NCBI GenBank assembly: GCA_016302725.1
Contig: JAEDNB010000020.1
Coordinates: forward strand, 1 to 18,417
Reading direction: 5' to 3'
DNA: 18,417 bases
Origin: Lentisphaeria bacterium
GTDB taxonomy: Bacteria > Verrucomicrobiota > Lentisphaeria > Oligosphaerales > Oligosphaeraceae
The notes under the pieces are model-generated. The model searched no databases and was not told where the DNA came from. It saw only the letters and a program-made list of their open reading frames with translations. The position numbers were made by a program, and so were the translations under genes. Each line of letters starts with the position of its first letter. The first letter of the stretch is position 1. This document shows, piece by piece, positions 6,196 through 14,700 of the stretch.

Positions 6196-7535
6196 TGCCC
6201 CCTCCCAACCCAACCCATGCCGCGCCCCGGGGACGCCTCCCCCCCTCCTCCCCGTTGCCCATGCCTTCCTCTTCCTCCCCCCTTCCTCCCGCCTCCTCCT
6301 GCGGAATGTTCCAGGAACGTCGTTTCGGCCTCTTCGTCCACTGGGGGCTCTATGCCCTGGGCGGGTGGCATGAACAGGCCCAATGGCGCCTGGACATCCC
6401 CGCCCAGGACTACCAGGAGCAGATGCACCGCTTCCGCCCCGACGCATTCTCCGCCTCCCAGTGGCTGGACGCGGTGGAGGAGGCCGGCATGGAGTACCTC
6501 TGCTTCACCACAAAGCACCACGACGGCTTCTGCCTATGGGATACCCAGGCCACCGACTACAAAATCACCCGCACCCCCTGGGGACGGGACCCCCTGGCGG
6601 AACTGTCCCGGGAATGCGCCCGGAGAAACATCGCCCTCTCCCTCTACTACTCCTGCCCGGACTGGCATTGCCCATACTCCCTGAATTTCGGGGGAGACCA
6701 CCAACTGCCACGCCCCAATCCCGGGGATACCCCGGACCTGGTGAAATACATGGAATATGTCCGCCTCCAGGTCCGGGAACTCTGCACAAACTACGGCCCC
6801 CTGGCACAGTTCTTCTGGGACATCCCCCCTGGGCTCCAGGTGCCCTCCTTCAATGAGGAAATCCGCCGCCTCCAGCCCGGTATCCTCATCAACAACCGGG
6901 GCTTCGGGCCGGGGGACTACGCCACGCCGGAACGCCATGTCCCCGAGGGGGGCGCCTTCACCCGACTGACGGAGGCCTGCCAGTCCGTGGGACGGCGCTC
7001 CTGGGGCTACCGGAAGGACGAGGACTACTTCTCCCCCGGCTTCCTCATCCGCTCCATGGACCGCATCTTCGCCATGGGCGGAAACTACCTCCTGAACGTG
7101 GGCCCCGATGCCACCGGCACCATCCCCCCACAGGCACGCCAAATCCTCCGCCAGGTGGGGGAGTGGTACCGCAGATGCCGTGAGGCGGTCGTCCTGGCCA
7201 AGCCCGCGCCGGGGTTGGTCGACAACCCGGAGGTGATGCTCACCCGACGGGACAGTGTCCTCTACGCCCATCTGCCCCAGGGCGCCATCAGCACCGGTTT
7301 CTCCCTGGAACCCCTCGCCGTCCAACCCCTCCAGGCCACGCTCCTCAATACCGGCGACCCCCTCGACGCCTCCGTGGAACTCCTCCCCGAATTCTACCAA
7401 TTGGGACCCTGCCTCGTGGTCCGGGGACTCCCCCTGGATAAACTGGCCGACACCGCCCCCGTGGTGAAGCTGGAGTTCGCCCCCGGCGCCCTGGAGGAGG
7501 CCCAGGGAAAAGGGTGGACGCCTCAAATCCTCTGA
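6195..7535 (+). CDS. GH29 alpha-L-fucosidase, without signal peptide
   Basis: Hydrolyses terminal alpha-L-fucose from glycans or fucosides with retention of configuration. Clear GH29 barrel motifs appear: MFQERRFGLFVHWGLYALGG, then CFTTKHHDGFCLWDT, NYGPLAQFFWD, ILINNRG, TEACQSVGRRSWGY and GGNYLLNVGPDATGTIP. Asp209 in FFWD is in the position of the catalytic nucleophile, although the usual W-F-D-G reads W-D-I-P here. Glu260 in TEAC is a candidate acid/base. A short C-terminal beta domain (about 345-446) follows. The ATG at 6195 overlaps the MFS stop. The first 37 residues are Pro/Ser-rich and not a signal peptide; starts at 6261 or 6306 (Met38, 409 residues) are also possible. The enzyme is therefore probably cytoplasmic, acting on imported fucosylated oligosaccharides, unlike many secreted relatives. 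Confidence 0.92.
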   Translation: MPPPNPTHAAPRGRLPPSSPLPMPSSSSPLPPASSCGMFQERRFGLFVHWGLYALGGWHEQAQWRLDIPAQDYQEQMHRFRPDAFSASQWLDAVEEAGMEYLCFTTKHHDGFCLWDTQATDYKITRTPWGRDPLAELSRECARRNIALSLYYSCPDWHCPYSLNFGGDHQLPRPNPGDTPDLVKYMEYVRLQVRELCTNYGPLAQFFWDIPPGLQVPSFNEEIRRLQPGILINNRGFGPGDYATPERHVPEGGAFTRLTEACQSVGRRSWGYRKDEDYFSPGFLIRSMDRIFAMGGNYLLNVGPDATGTIPPQARQILRQVGEWYRRCREAVVLAKPAPGLVDNPEVMLTRRDSVLYAHLPQGAISTGFSLEPLAVQPLQATLLNTGDPLDASVELLPEFYQLGPCLVVRGLPLDKLADTAPVVKLEFAPGALEEAQGKGWTPQIL

Positions 7536-7577
7536 CCGCCCCAACACGCCTGCAAGGCCACGGCCACCTCACTCTTT

Positions 7578-7612
7578 TCTTCCCTCCCGAAGGGGAAATT
7601 CCCCAGGGAAGA
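7578..7612 (+). terminator. two-tier hairpin downstream of the fucosidase gene
   Basis: TCTTCCCT (7578-7585) pairs with AGGGAAGA (7605-7612). Inside it, GGGG (7592-7595) pairs with CCCC (7601-7604) across AAATT, leaving a one-sided bulge CCCGAA. It begins 43 bases after the stop codon. There is no T-run, so terminator function is inferred only from position and stability. Confidence 0.35.
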
Positions 7613-7697
7613 GGGGCGCACGGGTGGAAAAATCCTGCGGAGGGGGTATATTGGGCAGATTTCCGCACCAGCCGCGTTCGCCAGGGAAACCCTTGGC

Positions 7698-7734
7698 TTG
7701 AGCGCGTTTTTCCTGCGGAGAGAATGCCTTGACA
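7698..7734 (+). promoter_or_regulatory. weak promoter candidates upstream of tRNA-Lys
   Basis: TTGAGC (7698-7703), a 16-base spacer and GAGAAT (7720-7725) form one imperfect sigma70-like pair. TTGACA (7729-7734) is a perfect -35 hexamer but has no AT-rich -10 at the right distance. Either could drive the tRNA and rpmB. The assignment is weak. Confidence 0.25.
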
Positions 7735-7816
7735 AGGGGAGGGGATTCCCTCCTGGGGGAGGACACGGGCATGGCCCCTCTTCCCACGCCTCCGCCATGG
7801 GGCGGGAGAGTTCCAA

Positions 7817-7892
7817 GGGACGGTAGCTCAGTCGGTAGAGCATTGCACTTTTAATGCAGTGGTCACGGGTTCGAATCCCGTCCGTCCCACCA
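7817..7892 (+). tRNA. tRNA-Lys (anticodon UUU), CCA encoded
   Basis: A complete cloverleaf. The acceptor stem GGGACGG (7817-7823) pairs with CCGTCCC (7882-7888). The D arm is GCTC...GAGC, the anticodon arm is TTGCA-CTTTTAA-TGCAG, and the T arm is ACGGG-TTCGAAT-CCCGT. Loop positions 34-36 read TTT, decoding AAA/AAG lysine codons. The discriminator is A at 7889, and CCA is encoded at 7890-7892. U34 of this tRNA is a normal substrate of MnmA, which is encoded at 16253-17329. It lies 55 bases before rpmB and is probably in the same transcript. Confidence 0.97.
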
Positions 7893-7933
7893 TTTTCGTT
7901 TCTGTCCATTTAGTACGAGTCCATTCATTGAAC

Positions 7934-7939
7934 GAGAGG
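7934..7939 (+). promoter_or_regulatory. Shine-Dalgarno site of rpmB
   Basis: GAGAGG lies 8 bases before the rpmB ATG at 7948, ideal spacing for a highly translated ribosomal protein gene. Confidence 0.7.
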
Positions 7940-7947
7940 TAAGAATC

Positions 7948-8175
7948 ATGGGAGCAGTCTGTGAGATTTGCGGCAAGCACAAGACCAGTGGTGGCCACAT
8001 CACCCGTCGCGGTCTTGCCAAGAAGAAGGGCGGTATCGGTATGCACGTGGTGAAGAACACCAAGCGGGAGTTCAAGCCCAACCTGAAGAGCGTGCGTGCC
8101 CTGGTGAACGGCGGCGTGAAGCGCATCACCGTCTGCACCGCCTGCATCCGCTCCGGCAAGGTGGAGAAGCCCTGA
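7948..8175 (+). CDS. rpmB: 50S ribosomal protein L28
   Basis: A 75-residue basic protein of the large ribosomal subunit. Family landmarks are the N-terminal CEICGK, the central TKREFKPNLKSVRA and the C-terminal RITVCTACIRSGKV. It is a zinc-ribbon (C+) form with two CxxC pairs, Cys5/Cys8 and Cys63/Cys66; many bacteria also hold a zinc-free version for zinc starvation. The length is within the normal range and the start is fixed by a good Shine-Dalgarno site. Its codon choice (AAG for Lys, CGC/CGT for Arg, GGT/GGC for Gly) is more restricted than that of its neighbours, as expected for high expression. The tRNA-Lys gene precedes it and a strong terminator follows. Confidence 0.97.
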   Translation: MGAVCEICGKHKTSGGHITRRGLAKKKGGIGMHVVKNTKREFKPNLKSVRALVNGGVKRITVCTACIRSGKVEKP

Positions 8176-8274
8176 TTCTCCTCCCGCATCCCCCCTGCGG
8201 CACTCCCCCGCGCCCCACGCGCCCAGGAACCGCAGAGGCAGCCAAGGGCCATCGGACCCTGCGCCATTCCGGTC

Positions 8275-8310
8275 AAGACGGCCACGCCTCCACGCTGGGC
8301 CGTCTTTTTT
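8275..8310 (+). terminator. Rho-independent terminator after rpmB
   Basis: AAGACGGCC (8275-8283) pairs perfectly with GGCCGTCTT (8298-8306) across a 14-base loop, followed by T's to 8310. This is the clearest plus-strand intrinsic terminator in the window. It closes the tRNA-Lys/rpmB unit and isolates rpe. Confidence 0.9.
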
Positions 8311-8349
8311 GTTTCCCAACCCCCCAACAAAAACACCTCTCCCCAAGAA

Positions 8350-9045
8350 ATGCCTGGAACAACTCCCCGCCGCGATGTGAGCCAGTCTCTTCCTGGCCGC
8401 GTGCTGATCGCCCCCTCCCTCCTGGCCGCACGCTATGACTCCCTGGCCACGGAGGTGGCCGCCGTGGAAAAGGGCGGGGCGGAGGTGCTCCACCTGGACA
8501 TCATGGACGGCCATTTCGTCCCCAACATCTCCTTCGGGGCGGACCTGGTGAAGTCCCTGCGCCCCCTCTCCGGGATGCTCTTCGACGTCCATCTGATGAT
8601 TTCCGACCCCTTGGCCTATGCGCCACGCTTCCAGGCGGCCGGGGCGGACCACATCACCTTCCACGTGGAGGCGGTCCAGGACCCCTCCCCCGTCATCCGC
8701 GCCATCCATGACCTGGGGTGCACGGCGGGACTCTCCCTGCGCCCCGGCACCCCCGCCTCCGCACTCCTGCCCTATCTGCAGGAGGTGGAGATGGTCCTGG
8801 TGATGACCGTGGAACCCGGCTTCGGCGGACAGTCCTTCCGGGAAGAGCAACTCCCCAAGATTCGGGAGTTCCGCCAGGCCATCGACGCCCTGGGAAAGCC
8901 CATCCGCCTGGAGGTGGACGGCGGAATCGGCGCCGCCACCGCCGCTCTCTGCCGGGAGGCGGGGGCGGACACCCTTGTGGCCGGCTCCAGCGTCTTCCGC
9001 TGCCCCGACGGGGACTACCGCCGCGCCATCGACGCCCTGCGCTGA
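8350..9045 (+). CDS. rpe: ribulose-phosphate 3-epimerase
   Basis: Interconverts ribulose 5-phosphate and xylulose 5-phosphate in the cytoplasmic pentose phosphate pathway. The 231-residue TIM barrel has the conserved start LIAPSLLAARY, metal ligands in VLHLDIMDGHFVPN (His48, Asp50), FDVHLMI (His81) and LEVDGGI (Asp190), the mobile loop MTVEPGFGGQ, and the phosphate-binding AGSSVF. The ATG at 8350 adds about 17 residues before the barrel compared with typical 220-residue homologues. GTG at 8401 would start right at the barrel, but neither start has a Shine-Dalgarno. It opens a rightward run with the PpiD-like gene 73 bases downstream. Confidence 0.95.
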   Translation: MPGTTPRRDVSQSLPGRVLIAPSLLAARYDSLATEVAAVEKGGAEVLHLDIMDGHFVPNISFGADLVKSLRPLSGMLFDVHLMISDPLAYAPRFQAAGADHITFHVEAVQDPSPVIRAIHDLGCTAGLSLRPGTPASALLPYLQEVEMVLVMTVEPGFGGQSFREEQLPKIREFRQAIDALGKPIRLEVDGGIGAATAALCREAGADTLVAGSSVFRCPDGDYRRAIDALR

Positions 9046-9118
9046 TTCCCCCGCCGCCTCCCCACGGCAGCCCCCACCCCCTTTTTTGCACATCCGGAAC
9101 CCCCATCATTTCAGCAAC

Positions 9119-11611
9119 ATGTTCATTTCCCACTTCAACCGCTACTTTGAGAAGCACGCAAAGGCGACATACCTGGTCCTGCTGATCGTCATCATCGCCA
9201 CCTTTGTCATCTTCGTGACTCCCGGCAGCCTCGGCGGAGGCCCGGCCCGGCTGAAGGATTTCGGCAAGATGTACGGCAAGACCCTGGGGGTGGAGAAGAT
9301 GCAGAAGGAGATGGCCAAGACCACCCTGGGACTGTGGTTCCAGAACCCCCAGTTCTTCGGGGAGACCTTCTCCAGCCAAGGAGAGGCCCTCTTCCAGGAA
9401 ACCCTCAACCGCATGCGCATCCTCCACTACGCCAAGGCTGAAAAACTGGACAGGGGGATCGCCGACGACGACCTGCGCACCCGCATCCAGGAAATCGCCC
9501 TGGTCCAGGACGAGGACGGACGCTTCGACAAGGAGAATTTCGACCGGCTCCTGGAGGTGTGCCGCACCACCCTGGGCCTTATGCCCGCGGAGTTTGACCA
9601 GGTGGTGCGGGAGGCCATCGTCATCGACCGCGTCCTGGAAAAGGTGCGCGGCGAGGCGACCGTGGCGGACGAGGAGGTGGCGGGCCGCCTGGCCAAATAC
9701 ACCCTGCAGTGCCACACCGTCTCCCTCCGCCCCGAGGACGCCCTCCCCACGGAGGAGGAAATCCAGAAGTTCTTCCAGGAGCGCCGGGGGGAAATCCAAC
9801 TCCCCGATTCCCGGAACGCCCAGGCCGCCGTCCTGCGCTACGACACTGTGCGCCAGCAGATGGGGGAGCAGGCCCTCCCCTCGGAGGAGGAAATCGCCCA
9901 GCGCTACGAGGCCAACAAGAACACCGTCTACCAGGGCCGTGAACTGGCCCAGGTGAAGGAGGAAATCCGCCAGACCCTGGCGTCGGAGAGGGTCCGCGCC
10001 CGCGCCCGCGCCCTCGCCCTGGAACTCTACCGGGATTTCCAGGTGCCCGTCCAGGACGAAAAGCCCCAGGACCGGGTGAAGCGCTTCCGCGCCCAGGCGG
10101 AGGCCAAGGGAGCCACCGTCACCGCCACGGGAATGGTCTCCCTGGGCAACGGAATCCAGGGACTCGGCAACCAGCCCCGCCTGGCGGAGGCCATCCGCAA
10201 TGTGCCCCAGCCCGGCGGCGTCACCCCCATGGTCCCCACCGATGATTTCGTGGCGGTGGCCATGGTGGAGGACCAGCAGCCCACCCAGATGCCCGCCTCC
10301 CTGCCCGCCTGGGACGGAAAGGAACAGGACGCCCTCCGCCGCGTGGTCTCCGCCGCCATCCTGCGGGAGCAGGCCCTGGCCTTCTTCCAGGCCAAGGTGA
10401 AGGCGCCCTACGAGAACTACACCACCCAGGCAAAGGCCCTCCAGGAGGACAAATCCCTCACTCCCTCCCAGCGGCAGCAGGCCATCGCCGGGCTTTCCGC
10501 CTCCCTGGACAGGGAACTGGTCCAGCGCTTCTACGTGCCCGAGGCACGCTCCTTCGCCCAGGTGACCTTCTCTCCCCTGGTCTATCTGGACCGGGTGGAG
10601 GAACCCGCCCAGGAGGAGGTGGAGGCCGCCTTCCAGGAGAGGAAGGCCGAACTGGAGGGCAAGTCCCTGGAGGAGGCCCGCCCCTCCCTGGTGGAGGATT
10701 TGAAGGCCCAGAAGGCCTATGCCCTGGCCCAGGCCGCCGCCCAGGAGTTTGCCGCCCAGGCCGCCGACGCATGGTGGCAGGGGCAGGAACGGCAGGACGG
10801 CGCGGCGGATGTGTCCGCCCTGCTGAAGCAACAGGCGGAAAAGGTGCCCGAGGCCAAGTTCCAGGTGGTGGAGAAGCTGAACCCCTTGACCCAGTGGAAC
10901 GCCTCCAACAGCGAATTGCTGGGCGCCCTCTACCAGCCCACCCTCACCCTCACCAACCCCGTCTCCCGTGCCATCGCCGGATTGGACGAGTGCTATGTCA
11001 TCGGCTTGACCGCCATCGAGGAACCCCATCTCACCACCCCCGAAACGGATGCGGAGGCCTATGCCGCCCTGGAGCAGTGCTACCAGGAGGTGACCCGGAT
11101 GGAGGCCGCCCGGGCGCGGGCCGAGGCGGACAAGGCGCAGTTGGAGGAGGCCCTGGCCAAGAATGGCGGCGACCTGAAGGCGGCCGCCGGCGACCGGGAG
11201 TTCGCCCAGTTGCCCGCCTTCAGCCTCAACGACATTGACAAGCAGTCTGCCGTGGTCACTTCCATCCAGCAGTCCAAGCACATTTCCCTGCGGGAATGCG
11301 CCGGGGAGTTGGAGAAGGTGAAGGCGGCCGGAGTCTTCCTGGCGCCCCGCCGTGCGGAGCAGTCCTTCTCCATTGGCCAGGGCTTCCAGGGGATTGTGAT
11401 TCCCATGGGCTACCAGTTGCTCTACGTCTCCGAGCGCACCGCCCCTCCTGCGGAGGAGAGCCAGACGGAGGAGTGGAAGGCCCTGCGGGAGCGGCTTCTC
11501 CTGGAGAAGCAGAACACCCACACCCTGGAGTTCCTCCAGGCCTTGGAGGCGGAGTCCCGCACGGAACTGCGCCCCGACACCCCCTACACGGAGAAACTCT
11601 CCCAGGAGTAG
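9119..11611 (+). CDS. membrane-anchored SurA/PpiD-like folding factor
   Basis: An 830-residue protein with one N-terminal membrane helix (about residues 17-34, TYLVLLIVIIATFVIFVTP) that would leave the rest in the periplasm, the topology of PpiD. After the anchor, residues of about 40-190 match the SurA-type N-terminal chaperone domain: GKMYGKTLGVEKMQKEM, a helical segment, then DGRFDKENFDRLLEVC and a terminal helix. The rest is Glu/Gln/Ala-rich and helical, with two stretches that may be remnants of parvulin domains (near FVAVAMVED and near GYQLLYVSERT). I do not see a clear parvulin active-site set, so it may be a chaperone without isomerase activity. Such proteins help exported proteins fold. 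The next gene encodes a very large exported protease-like protein, a plausible client. There is no visible Shine-Dalgarno; the ATG was chosen because it begins the anchor. Confidence 0.72.
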   Translation: MFISHFNRYFEKHAKATYLVLLIVIIATFVIFVTPGSLGGGPARLKDFGKMYGKTLGVEKMQKEMAKTTLGLWFQNPQFFGETFSSQGEALFQETLNRMRILHYAKAEKLDRGIADDDLRTRIQEIALVQDEDGRFDKENFDRLLEVCRTTLGLMPAEFDQVVREAIVIDRVLEKVRGEATVADEEVAGRLAKYTLQCHTVSLRPEDALPTEEEIQKFFQERRGEIQLPDSRNAQAAVLRYDTVRQQMGEQALPSEEEIAQRYEANKNTVYQGRELAQVKEEIRQTLASERVRARARALALELYRDFQVPVQDEKPQDRVKRFRAQAEAKGATVTATGMVSLGNGIQGLGNQPRLAEAIRNVPQPGGVTPMVPTDDFVAVAMVEDQQPTQMPASLPAWDGKEQDALRRVVSAAILREQALAFFQAKVKAPYENYTTQAKALQEDKSLTPSQRQQAIAGLSASLDRELVQRFYVPEARSFAQVTFSPLVYLDRVEEPAQEEVEAAFQERKAELEGKSLEEARPSLVEDLKAQKAYALAQAAAQEFAAQAADAWWQGQERQDGAADVSALLKQQAEKVPEAKFQVVEKLNPLTQWNASNSELLGALYQPTLTLTNPVSRAIAGLDECYVIGLTAIEEPHLTTPETDAEAYAALEQCYQEVTRMEAARARAEADKAQLEEALAKNGGDLKAAAGDREFAQLPAFSLNDIDKQSAVVTSIQQSKHISLRECAGELEKVKAAGVFLAPRRAEQSFSIGQGFQGIVIPMGYQLLYVSERTAPPAEESQTEEWKALRERLLLEKQNTHTLEFLQALEAESRTELRPDTPYTEKLSQE

Positions 11612-11768
11612 GGGAGGGCCAGGCTCCCAGGGGATTCCGGGGGCGGGGCGTCCTGCCTTGCCCCCTTTCCCGTGTCCCAAACATCCTGCTTCCCGGAGAA
11701 AGGGGGGATTCCGTCTCCTCCGGGAAACTCCTTGGGGCCCGTTTCTGGTAGATGAGTCTGTTGTGAAG
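11612..11768 (+). promoter_or_regulatory. structured leader before the C25 gene
   Basis: This 157-base spacer has two possible stems. GGGGGC (11639-11644) pairs with GCCCCC (11660-11665), followed by TTT, a possible end of the upstream gene's transcript. TTCCCGGAG (11690-11698) pairs perfectly with CTCCGGGAA (11718-11726). The start codon has no Shine-Dalgarno. A regulatory role is inference. Confidence 0.35.
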
Positions 11769-14700
11769 ATGAGAGCCTGGTTTCGTTTCCCATTTGCCCT
11801 GTGCCTCCTCCTGCTTTTGGCGGGCGGGGGCTTTTGGTTTTTCCTCCGCCAGCCCCAGGCTCCGCTCCCCCGGGAGACGGAAGCCCTCCTCTCCCCGGGG
11901 AGGACGCCAGGGCGCCTTGCCGGGGAGCCCCTGCCGCCGGTCCTGGTCCCCATGGCTGGGCAGCCCCACCGGGGGACGACGGGGGCGGGGATTTCGTCCA
12001 CTCCTTCCAGGGGAAGGGAGTGGGGGGCGTTTCGGATTCTTTCCTCCTCCCCCGGGGAACTCTCCCTGGCTTTCTCCCTGCCTGAATATCGACTTGACGA
12101 GGAGGTAGACGGCGAGGGGAGGGCGTGGAGCGTGGCGAGGGTGGAGTCCATCCCCCTGCGGAATTGCCAGGGGCGGCCCCAGGTGCCCTGGTTCTCCTTC
12201 TCCTGCGGCTTCCCGCCCGGGGTGCAGGTCTCCCTGGAGGTGCGGGAGGGCGCATGGGAGGAACGAAAGGCGCCTCCCCCCCGGCTGGGTGCCGGCCCCG
12301 CCCTCCATGGGGCGCCTCCTCCCAACGCCCCTACGGAGCCCGGGGAGGGAAGCGAGCCCCTCGCCTGGCTCTCCCCCTCCTTCCAACTCCGGGGAATCCA
12401 GGGCCGCACGGTCAGTTTGAGCCCCTTCCAATATGACGGGGAAAGGGGAGTCTATCGCATCCTGACCCGGGGAACCCTGGTCCTGCGCTCCACGGCAGAG
12501 GAGTTCCCCACGGCGGATGCCCAGGGGGATTTCGCCCAACTGCAACGGGCCTTCTTCGCCAACGGGGATTCCTTCCGGGAAGCCCCCTCCACACAGGTGG
12601 GAACCCTGGGCATCGTGGTGCCTTCGGAGTGGAGGGACTCCCCCGCCCTGGACGATTTCGTGGCCTGGCGGCAGTCCCTGGGATGGAGGGTCCTCCTGGC
12701 CGAGTATCCCCTGGAGACCGGCGAGGGACGGGACGCCATTCTCCAACAGGCCCGGCTGTGGTACCAGCAGGAACAGGCATCCCATCTCCTCCTCCTGGGG
12801 GACCTGGGATGGCTCCCCCCCTACCAGTTCTCCTCCAACGCCCCCTATTCCTACCGGGGGCACTGCACCGATGTCCCCTACGCCCTCCTGGAAGGGGAAG
12901 AGGACAAATCCTATGCCGACCTCTTCCTGGGACGGGTGCCTGTGGATGGCCTCCAGCCCCTGGAAACCTATCTGGAGGGGGTCGTCCGCTATGAACAGGG
13001 AGAGGAAGGGGAACCCGAGGACGGACAGCCCTGGAGCCGCCGCGCCCTCTTCCTGGGCTCCGCAGATGTTGCCATATGCTGGCCATACCAGGACAAAACG
13101 GACTGGGAGAGCGTGGAGGCCCAGGGAACCCTCTGGGAGGAAAGCGGAATCCTGGACCCCGGCTCCCCCCGCTTCTACGATTCCAGCGCCACAAGCCCCC
13201 TCTACTGCCCCGACCAGGTGGCCGCCGCCGTGGACCAGGGCGCTTCCCTGCTCCTCTACCTGGGACACGCCTCCTGCATCAATTTCACCACCACCGGCTT
13301 CGATGCCCGGTACGCCCGCCGACTCGCACCCCGGGGACACGCCCCCTTCTGGTTGGCCCCCGCCTGCATGGCAGGACGGCTGGACCATGCCCGCCCCCAG
13401 GGAAACGACGATTGCTCCGCCTCCCTCTATGGGACATATTCCCTGGGACAGGCCCTCTTCCAGAATTCCTCGGGGGATTTCGCCGCCCTGGGGGCGGTCA
13501 TGGGAAGCGGCTCCTCCTTCTGGGACCCCACCATCGTCCAGGTGGAGGCCTTCGGAAGGGAGGTGGCCTCCAGCCGCGGCCAGTCCCGCCTGGCCACCCT
13601 GGGGGCATACGCCCAATATGCCATGGCGGAAGCCGTGGCCTTCTGCGAGAATTACCGGGACGCCTATCGGGAGGCCAAGGCAAGCGGCGAGACCACCATG
13701 GACAATGGGGGCTATACGGCCGAGGATGGAATCTACCATGCCTGGAGCATGGCTTTCCTGGGGGACCCCTCCGCCCTCCTGCGCATCGGCCCCCAGGAGC
13801 CCCTGCAGGTGGATTGCCAGTGGAACGGCGGAAGCCTCCACTGCCAGGTGACGGGATTGCCCGGGACGGACGGGGAACCCCGCTCCGTCCCCCAGGCCGC
13901 CGTGGCCCTGGCCCTGGACGACGCGGTGCTGGCAGGACGGACGGACGAAACGGGAGGCCTCGCCCTGAAACCGCCCCAGGGCTCCCTGGAGGAAAGCCTG
14001 TGGGCCGAACTCCGCGTGCTGGATGCCTCCGGCCCGTTCCTTCGCCTGCGGATTGCCACCGTGGATGCCGATGGGGATGGGGCTGTGACCAATGGGGAGA
14101 TGCACCGGTGGCTTCTCCGCTGGAGGGAGGAGTTTGCCGGGGCGGAGGAATCCCCGGAGGCCCGTTCCCTGCTGGCGGCGGCGGTGCGCCAGTGGCAGGA
14201 GGGGGTGCCTCCCGGGGAGGGCTCCTCGGAAGGGGAGCCGGAGGCCGTGGGGGAGGTGCCCGCCCCCCGCTTGCTGAAGATGACCCTGCCCTTGTCGGCC
14301 TCCCTGCTGGAGGAGGCCGCAGGGGCGGGCCTTCCCTTGCTTTCCCGCCGGGAGGGGGCGTTCGTGGTGCGGGTGAACCAGGGGGAGCATGACTGGCTGC
14401 TGTCAAAGGGGGTGGAGCCCCTGGAGGTCGCCCCCTTCCCCGTGGAGCCTCCCGCCAGGGAGTGGGCCTCCCTCCAGAAACGCCTGGAGGAGATGAGCCG
14501 CCTGGGATGGCCCTTTTTCCGCCTTTCCCCCTTGGGCCCCTCCGCCTCGGGAAAACCCCTCCTGGCCCTGCGGGTCTCCTTCCAAGGGGAGGAGGGGGAG
14601 CCGACATCCCCCCTCCCGCATATCCTCCTTTGCGCAGGCGCCTCCGGAGACGAATCCCAGTCGGTGGAAAAGACGATGGAATTCCTAGAGGAGGCCTGGG

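Larger units (their letters stand above)
7536..7816. other. 281-base spacer between fucosidase and tRNA-Lys
   Basis: I see no gene here. It contains a hairpin at 7578-7612, a 10-base direct repeat TCCTGCGGAG at 7633-7642 and 7711-7720, a TATATT at 7647-7652, a TTGACA at 7729-7734, and a small stem GGAGGG/CCCTCC at 7738-7753. The tRNA/rpmB promoter should lie in it. Confidence 0.6.

Noticed and set aside
3655..6447. 930-codon minus-strand open frame opposite the barrel and MFS genes
   Set aside because: Gly/Glu/Pro-rich shadow without motifs; both opposite genes are convincingly coding.
8693..14390. Very long minus-strand open frames (1238 and 1044 codons) opposite the PpiD-like and C25 genes
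   Set aside because: Their translations are low-complexity Gly/Pro/Arg/Leu text with no domain, as expected from the complement of GC-rich genes. The plus-strand frames carry clear motifs.
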